Part shown: positions 12,401 through 22,124 of the stretch, one piece after another
Position numbering within the stretch: position 1 is the first letter of the stretch
Layout of the letters: every line of letters begins with the position of its first letter
Source: Pyronema omphalodes
Lineage: Eukaryota > Ascomycota > Pezizomycetes > Pezizales > Pyronemataceae
Direction of reading: 5' to 3'
Assembly: GCA_024516155.1 (NCBI GenBank)
Contig: JAJJXM010000024.1
Location: forward strand, 124,001-188,000
Length of the DNA stretch: 64,000 bases
Program-made: the position numbers and the translations under genes
The notes under the pieces: model-generated
Database searches by the model: none
What the model was told of the DNA's origin: nothing
Seen by the model: only the letters and a program-made list of their open reading frames with translations

Positions 12401-13159
12401 ATGCCCAACAACCAACCCCACAGTGCCGGAGATATAACCCCCAACGCAAACCCCAACTTCAACCCAGAAGATCCCTACAACCTCCATTACAGCCCTTACC
12501 ACAACCCCATAATCGACCGCAGAGCACGGGTAACCATCCTCTTCCAACGGTATCTATAAGCCGTGACTGTGTTATGCTTTACTAATCAAAAAACCCTTTT
12601 TTGTGTTGATTTTTGATATATAGGCACATTATTACCGCTATAGCCCTGATATATCAGACCAGGAATGGGAGCTTGTGAAAGCAGTATGTATAACATCCAT
12701 CCCTGCATATTCTGTGATGGAATGAAAAACGCATCGCTGACTGGTCGTGTGATTTAGGCTCAGAAAGCCCGTCATAACGCCACCGCCACAAAAGGGAAGA
12801 AGAAGAAGAAGAAGTCAAACGGGGATGGGGGTGATGATGGTGACGCAATATCGCCACCGTTTTCGGCTGATAGTTCGTACCAGGAACATTCTCGGATGAA
12901 GCATCATGACTCAGCTACTAAACACCTCTCGTACCGTACTAAGCCATATTCACGACCTGAAAATGACGGGAATAAGGCTGGAGTAACAGCTACTTATAAG
13001 AATGTAAAGATGTCTGATCTATTGAGATATCCGCACCTTAACATCGGTGCGAAGAATGATGGAACTATCGGTACGGGGAATACTGACGGTTCTCTGAGGA
13101 TATCAAAAACTTCGAAGGATGATGAATCTGTTGGCTTTGAAGACCGCTATTCTAGTTAA
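12401..13159 (+). CDS. hypothetical hydrophilic protein, three exons
   Basis: Exons 12401-12529, 12624-12683 and 12758-13159 join with both introns in phase 0 (94 and 74 nt; GTAACC...TATAG and GTATGT...TTTAG) into 196 residues. The N-terminus is rich in Asn/Pro/Tyr, exon 2 encodes a compact HYYRYSPDISDQEWELVKA segment likely to be a helix, and exon 3 starts with a Lys run (GKKKKKKS, about 73-80) that could act as a nuclear localisation signal. The rest is disordered and Ser/Asp-rich. I do not recognise a family. The consistent phase-0 joins and the protein-like middle exon are the main support. Confidence 0.6.
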
Positions 13160-13486
13160 CTCATCCAGGAATAATGAGGAGACGCTACTTGACGGAGAAA
13201 AAACGGTCTGATGGATTGACTGCTTAGCGCGGCGGTACAAACACCGGATCATTTACAAGTAACAAATCGCATTGTGGAACATTTTATATTAGGTGTCGAT
13301 TGAGTCTTGAATATCATGGGACGGGGATGGCGATACTTGCATACCTATATCAATAAAAATGATTTATTGGCAAGCTTTGCCAACATCTTGAAACGTGTCT
13401 GTCAGATTTGAAACGAATGTGACACGGTGGTGAGATGTAAGACGGCAGCCTCAGTGCTACATGCAGAGGAAGATAATACAGTCGGC

Positions 13487-13491
13487 AAAAA
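13487..13491 (-). terminator. Pol III terminator of tRNA-Ser
   Basis: A run of five T on the minus strand lies four bases past the tRNA 3' end. Confidence 0.7.
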
Positions 13492-13495
13492 GTGG

Positions 13496-13585
13496 CGTCA
13501 AGGACAGGATTCGAACCTGCGCGCCCGAAGGCATCCGCTTTACCACTTTAGCAGGCGAACGTGTTAACCACTCCACCACCTTGAC
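13496..13585 (-). tRNA. tRNA-Ser(GCU), intron-containing, copy 1
   Basis: The 7-bp acceptor stem (GTCAAGG/CCTTGAC), B box GGTTCGAATCC, long variable arm (TGCCTTCGGGCG) and discriminator G fit a class II tRNA. The anticodon GCT lies at complement 13550-13552. The anticodon stem TTCGC/GCGGA pairs only if a 9-nt intron (complement 13540-13548) is removed just after position 37, the standard place for nuclear tRNA introns. The other copy at 58109-58198 is identical except for two bases, both inside this intron. It decodes AGC/AGU serine codons. Confidence 0.95.
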
Positions 13586-13758
13586 ACTCATTGACAAAAC
13601 GATAATATCTAACGACATAATTCTCAGTATAGCTAGAGAAGCATCGGCACAATCCTAGTCCCCACTAACGCTCTGGTTTCATTGAATAACAGCCGAAGAG
13701 AGCATGATAAAGAGCAAACTAATGTTTTTCTCAATGTATAATAACATGCGTATCGTTA

Positions 13759-14751
13759 CTACTCGCCATATGCCTTGCTCATAGCACTATCAATATACTC
13801 CCAAGCATCCACCGCCTGATACTTTTTCGGCCTTTCAACCCCATGACAAGTTTCCAAACACTCCACAATCTTCCCTCTATCCACCGCGACAAAATACGGG
13901 ATAGAAAATCTTTCCGTCACCCCATCTCCTAGTTCCGTCTGCTTTGGTGCACTAACTCGATGCCTCGTACTTTTCAAAACATCATTACTCCACATCTGTA
14001 ACAAATCCCCAATATTCACCAACACAGCACCCGGCACCACCGGAGCCTTAGTCCACTCCCCATTAACCTCAACCTCAAGACCACCAGCGCTATCATCTTC
14101 TTGTAGAAGTAATGTAATGGTCCCTTTATCCGTATGTTCCACAATCCGCTCTATATTCCCAGCTAATATCCTCTCTGCTGGTACCTCCGGATAATGTAAC
14201 AACCTTAGCTGATTACAGCAGTGTTCCAACGAGTGATATTCGTTGAAGAACCCTTCATCCAACCCTAATCCCAATGCCAATGCTTCCAAAACTACCAAAG
14301 CTGCGCATCTCAAGGTCTCAAATAACTCAATGGTGCCATCTTTAAAGCCGGGTAAAATTTCCTCGGGTGGCCAGATATTTGGTTGAATAGGATCATCTTC
14401 GCGGCCGATATCGAATGATTCCCTATACTCAAATACAGGAATATCATAGTTCCCAGCGCCGGGGTAGAGAGAGACTTTTTCTCGGCCAACGGAAGAATAG
14501 CCTCGGTGATGAGTTCCGGAATCGGGATGAGGGGCGAGGAGTTTTGAGGATTCGGAGAGCGAAAAGAATTGCCGGCTGAGGGTGAAGGATTGTGAGATGA
14601 CGGCTGGAGAGATGGGGAGGTGCTTGATGTAGCAGAAACCGACGGTGTGGAAGGCGTTGTAGAGATCATGGCCTATGTTGCGGCGTTCTGAATCGTCGCC
14701 GGAGGTGAAAGAGGAGAAGTCGATGATGGGAATGATGGTTTCGGAAGACAT
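13759..14751 (-). CDS. 2-oxoglutarate/Fe(II)-dependent dioxygenase (IPNS-like)
   Basis: Single-exon, 330 residues, the usual size of the isopenicillin-N-synthase-like 2OG-Fe(II) family. An N-terminal DIOX_N-like part covers about 5-130 (IPIIDFSSF at the start). The jelly-roll carries the complete iron triad: His206 and Asp208 in EHTDKGTITLL, and His264 in STRHRV. Arg281-x-Ser283 in ERFSIPYF is the 2-oxoglutarate-binding RxS motif. All catalytic positions are present, so it should be active as a cytosolic oxygenase that couples 2OG decarboxylation to substrate hydroxylation or desaturation. The substrate cannot be inferred; no secondary-metabolite core gene lies nearby. A TATATAT-like element lies about 75 bp upstream of the ATG. 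Confidence 0.93.
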   Translation of the reverse strand: MSSETIIPIIDFSSFTSGDDSERRNIGHDLYNAFHTVGFCYIKHLPISPAVISQSFTLSRQFFSLSESSKLLAPHPDSGTHHRGYSSVGREKVSLYPGAGNYDIPVFEYRESFDIGREDDPIQPNIWPPEEILPGFKDGTIELFETLRCAALVVLEALALGLGLDEGFFNEYHSLEHCCNQLRLLHYPEVPAERILAGNIERIVEHTDKGTITLLLQEDDSAGGLEVEVNGEWTKAPVVPGAVLVNIGDLLQMWSNDVLKSTRHRVSAPKQTELGDGVTERFSIPYFVAVDRGKIVECLETCHGVERPKKYQAVDAWEYIDSAMSKAYGE

Positions 14752-15369
14752 GATTGGTGGTCGGGGCGATGTCTATTGAGGGGGCAATGAGGGGGAAATG
14801 TGGATGGTGGTAGGAATGGCACTATATATGGCTATTATATCAAAACGTGGTGACACACAGCCTTACGCCTGATGACGAATGGTCGCCGTATACACCGAAA
14901 AGGTGGGTCTAACCAAACGCGGCCTAAAAGTAGGGGTCAGGGTTAATGTAACCTCCAGTACTCTTAGGGTTCTTCTACATGTATACAGTAAGGGTTTCGT
15001 CAGCACGTTTTATTAAGATGACACTGATTACTGATCAAGCTCATGTGAGTTTTGAGAAATTATTTATTTTTGTCGCATAAGTATTGCGTACGATCTGGCA
15101 ACCATTTGCCCGTAATGTGTAAAAAACAAAAAGTACATGATCGTAGATATTGAAGTAAGTAAAAATGAAAAAATGAAAGAAGAAAAAAAAAGATCGCTTG
15201 CGCGCCTATGCGCCTTTAAAACCCAGCCCTGCGCCTCTAAAGATAGGCTATGAAACCACTCCCGGAAAACCGACAAAAAGCAAAAATTATTATTCCGGTC
15301 CCAGATCAAGCCGAATCATTGCTGATAGCGCTCATCAACTCTTCGATCTGCACATCGGAATACTTCCCT
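14752..15369. other. intergenic region between dioxygenase and F-box-like gene
   Basis: Promoter of the dioxygenase (14752-14900) and 3' flank of the next minus-strand gene. No other gene is visible. Confidence 0.5.
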
Positions 15370-18300
15370 TTACTTCCTACCAGCAACAGCCTTCCCCTTC
15401 TTTGAGGCCTTTCCACCACGTCCCTTCCCAACATCCTTCTCCTCCTGAGCTTCGGCAGGCTGATTCTTGCTTGCCCCTCCCTTCTCGGCATTCTTCTCCT
15501 TCTGCTTCTCCTGTGCCGCGGCAAGATGGTTCTTGATCGCGATGACCTTAGCCATCCCCTTCGCAATCACAACACCGCCTTTTCCAGCGAGCAAGCGTGG
15601 ATCAGGAGTCTGATTATCATCAGCTCTCCTAATACCACCTCGCACCCGGCGGTCACAAACCCATTCCCAGCCATTCACTCCGACCATCTGGAGTCCTTGA
15701 TCCATACCCAGAGCGTGGGTCATCCGAACAATCTCCTCAGCACGCTTGGCTGCCTGACCGGGGTTCTTCATCAGAAGCTTGATCTTCTTGAGGTTGCGGA
15801 GGACACCGATGTACTCCAAGAGCGTCTCGTATTGCTCTTCATTCTCAAGTGGCACGGTGAGAGTGTGAAGAGAGCTACCGGTCTCGAGGAGGGAGATAAG
15901 GTCGGCGGTAGAGAGGACGACGTTTCGGAGCTCCAAGATAGCGGCCCGAGAGGTGTCGGTGAATAAGACCGAGACGCTGTTGGCTGGAATACTGGCAGCT
16001 CGTGGGATATTCGCAATGGTGCGACGTCTATCTGGGGTGTTCACTGGTTTCGCTTCGGCGGGGCGAGTCTCAGGAGTGAAGATAATCTCCTTGCCAGGAT
16101 CTCCGTTATGAGAAACCTTGGTGGCAACGTCAAGGAAATCCCAACTATCGGTGGAGAAGCCGATGATGTTCCGGGCGTAGGAAACCGGAAAGTTCAATCC
16201 CTCTCCGGAGCATCGAGTGAGACAAAACTGGGTAAGCGTCGGGCTGGGGACGTGAGAAACAACCGCGTTGCCGCGAAGGATGAAACCTTTCAGATGCAAA
16301 GTCTGAAGTTTGTTGAACGACACTCGTTCCTCAACTTGATCGAAAATAAAGTTGACCTGAGGGCAAGAGGGGTCGATGCCAAGGTCCAACCACTTCAGGT
16401 TCTTGCTTAGGCCAGCAATCATCTTCTGCGCCTCCTTCCAGAGAGAAGACAAGTTGTATAGCGTAAGATAGGTCAGGGTACGGCATCCTGCCCACTTGCT
16501 GAGCTCAGGGAAGTAGCTCGCTGGCTTTCCCTTTGCAATCGCTTCATCCTGAAGGTTGAGATGAAGTGTCGTAAGGTTGGCGCAGAGAGGAAGCTTCGCC
16601 GAGTAAATGAGACTCCCGAGTGGAATCGGGGAGCTCCAGAAGATACGCTCGATGTTCTTACACTGCCGGATGATTCCGCCGAAAACAACCGCAATGATGC
16701 GCAAGCTCGTAGTATTTTCATCGAGGGCCTCCTCGTCCAGCTTCTGAGAATTCTGGTTGATCAGATCCCATCGTTTTCCGCGGTAGATGTCGTCGTGACG
16801 AGTATGATCGTAGAGCTGCGGAGCAGCACAGGGACGCCAACCTGGCCGGATATGAATCGTCTTCGTGTAGGCGAATTTGCGGTTATTCGCAGAAGACCGA
16901 ACGAGCTTCTTAGCAATGCGTGCCAAATGATGGAAGGAGTACACATTGTTTGTCGGTTTAAGCTCAATGAAGTGGTAGAGGTATTCCTCTCCCAAATGCT
17001 GAGTAAACTTACAAACAAGTGTAAAGTTGCAGACCGTGAGGATCTGACACTTGCTGAAGATTTTGGTCCAGATTTTTGCCTTGTCCAGGGCACGGAAGTA
17101 TTCTGGCGCAGTGCCCAACTCATACTCGATGTTCTCTTCCTGAGCTTCATAGACCTTTGTAGGGTTAATGGCGTTGTCTTCGCCAAGGAATACACCGAGG
17201 TCTTCGGCTTGTTCCATAAGTTCCTGGTTGGAAGGGGAAACATCTTGGTCTACCGACTCCATTTCACCATCAGCAACGGAAGACGCAACCTCCTTGCCTT
17301 TTCCCTTATTCTTGCTCTTCTTCTTCTTTTTCTTGTTCTTTTTAGAAGAAGAGACACCGGCCTCGTCGACATTGGCGACATCTTCGGCGGCGTCGGAAGA
17401 AGAATCACCCTTGTCTTTCGTAGGAACATGCGGAGGAACTATGGAAATCATTAGTTAGAGTTGGCTTGAAGGAGGTTCGGTTTCTTACAGTCAGGGTTCA
17501 AAGCGGAAGGAGAGCCCTTTGCGTCGGCAATGAACTTGGCATTATCGGGATTGATCGAGTCGAAATCCGAGAGGGAGCGGATGGTGGCGGTTGCAACCGA
17601 CTTTTCAGATGCTTTGCGAGAAGGTTGCGGAAGGGATGCAGAAGCTTTGCCATCTGCTGCTTTAGAATCCTTCGGTGGAACGCGAGGTGGATCATCTCCG
17701 TATCTGACCGTTTTTTTCTGCACTGTGTGCTTTTCCGGAACAGCTGGTTGAGCCGACAACTCGACCGGAGGTTTGCGGGAGGCAGCTGCTGTTGGAGTGA
17801 TCGGAATAGAAGCTGGTGATGCAATTCCAATGGAATTCTTCTCTCTTTCCTTGCGCTGAGCTTCTTCAAGACTAATAGTCTGAATCTTAGGGCGGGCCTT
17901 CTGCATCATTCCAAGCTGTTCAATTGCTTCTTGGTGCATCTCAGTCTGGATGCCCAAGTGCTGGATAACAATCTCTTTTCTGTCACCGCTGGTTTTTCTG
18001 TCCCCAGAGGCCTTTCGGTCGCCGTCTTTATCGAAGCCCAAAGCTTTCTTCATGCCGGTTTTGACTCCAGCAACAAACTTGGAAGCTCCGTGATCTTTTC
18101 CAGAGGGAGTAGAAGGACCAACTAGGCTGGAGGAGACGGTAAGTGACTTGCTGCTACCAGGTAAGGGGACGCCGGCGGTTGACACTCTGAAAGGTGGAGA
18201 CGGCTCTGGGCGAACTTGACCGTCTGCGGGAGTGTTTTGTGCGGTATCGGAGGTAGGTGTAGCTGGAATAGGGCCAGAGATAATGGGAGAGCTGATCGAC

Positions 18301-18791
18301 ATTGTTCGACCCTGTTTGCGGTCCTTGTTGGACTTGAAGCCGAGTGGAGGAGACATTATTAAGGCAAGACTTTTTCTTCTCTGCCGTGTGGGTGACTCTG
18401 GGGGGATTTCTGAGATGTTTGGTTGTTGCGACCGTTTCTGATTGGTAGTTTGCGCTGCTGAAGAAGCTGGTGTTTGGTTTTCGGCACGAGTCGGGGTCGA
18501 GACACCGGCCTGGTTAATTGCTGCAAGAAAGCTCTGTGGAGTACCGTGTCTGAAGTCACCAGAGTTGTCGGAAAGGGAACCCTGAGTTGGAGTAGACCAC
18601 AGAGGACTATCGGCGAATACTAATTCTGGAAGTAGAGGAGGTAAAGCGGAGACCGGTGTGAAAGTTGAAAGAACTGCTGGCAGTGAAACACGTCGGTCAC
18701 CACGGGAGGGTGTCTGCAATGTTGGTGTTAAGTGGTGGCCACTAGGAGAGGAGGAGTCAGGTGCTCCTGGAGGTGACGAGGATCCTGTCAT
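15370..18791 (-). CDS. large protein with disordered N-terminus and F-box/LRR-like C-terminus
   Basis: Two long frames are joined by a 50-nt intron (17439-17488; GTAAGA, branch CTAACTAAT, acceptor CATAG) to give exons 18791-17489 and 17438-15370 and 1123 residues. Residues 1-434 are Ser/Pro/Thr-rich and disordered with a short DRK(A/T)SG tandem. A Lys run (about 466-484) follows. About 555-590 (IWTKIFSKCQILTVCNFTLVCKFTQHLGEEYLY) fits a divergent F-box, and 600-930 has irregular leucine-rich segments with TKTIHIRPGW, typical of fungal F-box/LRR proteins that deliver substrates to SCF ubiquitin ligase. The C-terminus is Lys/Gly-rich. The F-box call is by pattern. Exon 2 could in principle be a separate gene, but the frame-perfect canonical intron argues for one. 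Confidence 0.7.
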
Positions 18792-19909
18792 TGCAGCCGC
18801 TGTAAAATTCTTCTTGGTTGTATAGAGACGTAGAAGCTATAGCAGTTGGTATGAACGGTGAAAAGTGAGCGGGGGATGATGTACGGGAAGAGAACGGCAG
18901 CAGAAGTTTGGTGCTTATGTAGGTCGGAAAACTTGGCTTGCTATGAGGGGTCGAGTTTTGGGTCCTCGAAATTGACGATGGATGTAAATTCTCATCCTCG
19001 AGGGGTCGAGTTAATATTTAGGAGGGGGTGATAGAATGAGTGAGAGGTATTGATTGTCACTCAGCTTTAGACAAACGGGTTTGAAAGCGTATTGGCCGCA
19101 AAGGTTTGATATAAAGAAAGGTGATACAGAATATATTTTAATTATTCCACGTGAAGTTTAACAGAGTCGCCAATTGGCATCAATTGTGTTCTTCATAGAC
19201 ATGTGCTGGAGTAGGACAATGAGTGACGAAGGATGATTATGGTGTAAAGGTTTCCAGGTCATCAAAGGTACTAAAGCGAGTACATCAGGGTGAAGAAACT
19301 AGGGAGTTGAATGTAAATTTCAGCCAAGCTGTTCCAATGTTCGGCGTTGTTTAAGATACTTTGAAAGTCGAGCTAAAGCAGAATTCGCATGATATCAGCG
19401 TAGAATGAGACGGGTATTGTCGCCCCACTAGATTGTGGAACTTTATTACAAGAAAAGAAATACTTCATAAGTAACTTCAATCAAGGCATGGACAACTTTA
19501 TGATATTCGGAATGGACGTTGGAGCTTTGCAAGCTCTTCAAAGCTTTTGAAATGCGAGCCTTAATCCATCTGCAGAATCGATCAGCTGATATTCGGAATA
19601 TTTCTATTCAAAACAGCTATGATATTCATTACGCATTATTAACTGACTTTTTCTTCAACTGAAATACGTGGATATACACCCTTGGATTCCCCGAACTGTT
19701 TACTAAGCTCCTGAATTAAACAAAATCTTCAACCCCGACTACCAGTATTGGGCCCCTCACCCTCTGAAAACCCTCACGATAACAACCCCCATTCACCCAC
19801 CAATATCAACCCCCACATTAACTTGAATGTCGTCCATTCAGACTAGTTGAACCGCAACACGGTGATACTTACACAACTTCCTCATCCAATTCTGACATCA
19901 GCCAAGAAT
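18792..19909. other. intergenic region
   Basis: Divergent promoter region between the minus-strand gene and the plus-strand gene at 19910. The phrase GGGGTCGAGTT appears twice (about 18949 and 19002). Otherwise AT-rich with no gene visible. Confidence 0.45.
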
Positions 19910-20551
19910 ATGAGACCGATTAAAAACAACAAGAAGAACAGCTCTCCAACCTCGGAACTGTCGTATGGAACTCCCCATACTTTAGCACCGGTTTACGATA
20001 CCAGAAATGAGGTCTGCAGCTGCGAGAGGGAGCGTCTACGGAATATGTAAGTACTTTCCGTCCATTCAAGTCCTGCAGATCTATTCCTGTATTATCAAAG
20101 CGGATTCCTCCGTCAACTCCCTTGTGTATTCCAGCTACTGTGGACTTCTTACGTCAACTGCAGTCTTCATGGTGTCGAGAACCCTTCCATCATGTCTACA
20201 TCATCATGGCCATCATTCAAGTCCAAGAATAGATAACTAACGATTCAAATCTACAGTTTCTACGAAGCCAACCTCCACGTCTGGCGCTACCAATACACCA
20301 CCGGAAACATCGACCCACCGACCTACCGCGCCTGGGATGCCTCCGATCCCTCCCTCGCGCAAATTGATACCACCCAAGCACAAGCGGATGCAGATATCGA
20401 AGCAGGATACTACTGCAGAGCATGCATGGCGAAGAATAAGAAGAGATGGTGGCAATTATTGAGTTGGAAGCAATGGATGTTATTGACATTCATTATTTCT
20501 GTATCTTTTGGATTGGGGGTTTTGGTCGGCTTTGGTCTTCAGTTTTACTAG
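19910..20551 (+). CDS. small protein with C-terminal membrane anchor
   Basis: Exons 19910-20046 and 20257-20551 join across a 210-nt intron (GTAAGT; branch CTAAC 21 nt before the acceptor ACAG) to give 143 residues. Residues 1-30 are polar and basic. C36/C38 and C99/C102 (CSC and CRAC) could form a small metal site or disulfides. A basic-aromatic patch (KKRWWQLLSWKQW) leads into one hydrophobic helix at about 119-140, ending two residues before the stop, so this is a likely tail-anchored or single-pass membrane protein. The first ATG in frame is 19910; frames upstream hit a stop. No family is recognised. A cryptic extra exon in the long intron is possible. Confidence 0.6.
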
Positions 20552-21503
20552 TATGGTAAGTGATAATCCCTTGTGAGGATGTAAGATGTACCTTTGGTTG
20601 CGTGTAGCGCGTTTAGAGACGCGTTTATGCGGGGAAATTCTGGGCATGGGTTGCTAGCAGATTGGTTGCTTGGCAGGATATGTTGGAAGGAGACGGGATG
20701 AGGTGCGCTATGCAAGGATCTTTTGGACGTAATAGGTTACTAACAGACGCTTCTAGGTTCGGATGTTATGTCGAATGTCAGTGTTTCAATACGGACTACC
20801 GTCACGATTGGACCAGAATGCTAGGTTTCGACTTGCCTTAAGCTTATATGCATAATTCACGTTTACGGAGTATGTTACAGACTCGAAACTGGGTCATGGG
20901 CGTCTTTGAATGTTGTTTTGCTATTTTCCTGTTTTGTGTTTTGCTACTATTATGATTGCTACATTTACAATTCCTACGATTACGATTACTGCTTTATGAT
21001 TGCTATGTACCTGTGTATTTACCATCTAATGGCACTGTTGAATGCTATTAATCGTTGAAGTTCGTTTTGGAGAGAGATAGGATACCTGTCACAACGACCA
21101 AGGCCATGAGACCTCATCTCGACCCTCTCCCCGCAAATGTTGTCTTGTGCCGGGATTATCCATCATACGAGTGATATTCCATGGTGCCATGTGTATGTGG
21201 CGGAGGAGGTCCTCCATTTCCATGTGTCGGCATAATTCAGCTCGGTTTCTTTCGCGTTCTGTTTTCTTCTTACTCATTGAATTCACCTAACACAGAGACA
21301 CAGAGTCCAGCCGTCAGCAACATTACAACGATTGCGGTCCTCGCGTTCAGCCGCCGTCGTCGTGTCGTCTTCAAATTCCACAACCAGCATCTGGTTCGCG
21401 ATTCTCACCCCAAAGATACAGATTCACCCACCTCGAGCCCCCAACCTACGCAAAGTCCAGCCCGAAATCCCAGCACTCCATCACAACCAGAACCACCACA
21501 ATA
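20552..21503. other. intergenic region
   Basis: No clear gene. Frames at 21181-21547 are compositionally mixed and may be leader sequence of the small membrane-protein frame at 21504. Confidence 0.4.
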
Positions 21504-21917
21504 ATGCCTCATCAGATACCTCTTCTCGCCACAAATCTTGCTGCTAGGCATCACACCAATCTTCTCCTAACTCCAACCCCGGCCTCTTGTACCGGCGCAT
21601 GTCTCTCCTACCAGAAAATTCTATCCTCTATGACAAGTACCTCCCACAACACCCCCCCAACCAGCGAGTCCAACATAAAGTTATCACATCCGCAGCCAGT
21701 CAATTGTCTCAAAGGCTGGAAGGGAATTATTCAATGCACTTTGGCAGAAATTTTCCTTTTGCATGGAATAATAACCATTCTTTTTCGTTTTATTTGGTTT
21801 TGCGTGCCTGTCAGGTTTCAGGATCATTGGTTGGTTATGTGGATTTGGCATCTTGAAGTTGGGTTACATAAAATATTTACGTATATGATGATGTCGGCTT
21901 GGCTTAGGGATAGATGA
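21504..21917 (+). CDS. possible small membrane protein
   Basis: An uninterrupted 137-codon ATG frame. The first 65 residues are low-complexity and may be non-coding or disordered; an internal Met at about residue 43 is an alternative start. From residue 66 it becomes strongly protein-like: CLKGWKGIIQCTLAEIFLLHGIITILFRFIWFCV suggests one membrane helix and a second follows (HWLVMWIWHLEVGLHKIFTYMMMSAWL), then a basic end. No family is recognised and no intron support exists. Confidence 0.4.
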   Translation: MPHQIPLLATNLAARHHTNLLLTPTPASCTGACLSYQKILSSMTSTSHNTPPTSESNIKLSHPQPVNCLKGWKGIIQCTLAEIFLLHGIITILFRFIWFCVPVRFQDHWLVMWIWHLEVGLHKIFTYMMMSAWLRDR

Positions 21918-22124
21918 CTGGAGTTTAACAAGTTTTAGTAAAGGATGGAGTTTTGTGCGGTATTTTTTTTTTGTTGGCCTTGTGGGCCGGTTGGAGTGTT
22001 AAACGTTTGTTATTTGTTGTTTGTTCTATGTTATGTTGTTGTGTTGGCCTACTTTTGTATACGATATACAATGTTTTCTTCTAATTGAACCAATACTCAC
22101 CTATATCTTCACATGCGATAATAC

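Noticed and set aside
14310..14669. Second minus-strand frame of 119 codons
   Set aside because: Shadow of the dioxygenase in another phase.
16561..17454. 297-codon plus-strand frame
   Set aside because: It lies wholly antisense to the F-box/LRR-like exon, which has better composition and a matching intron.
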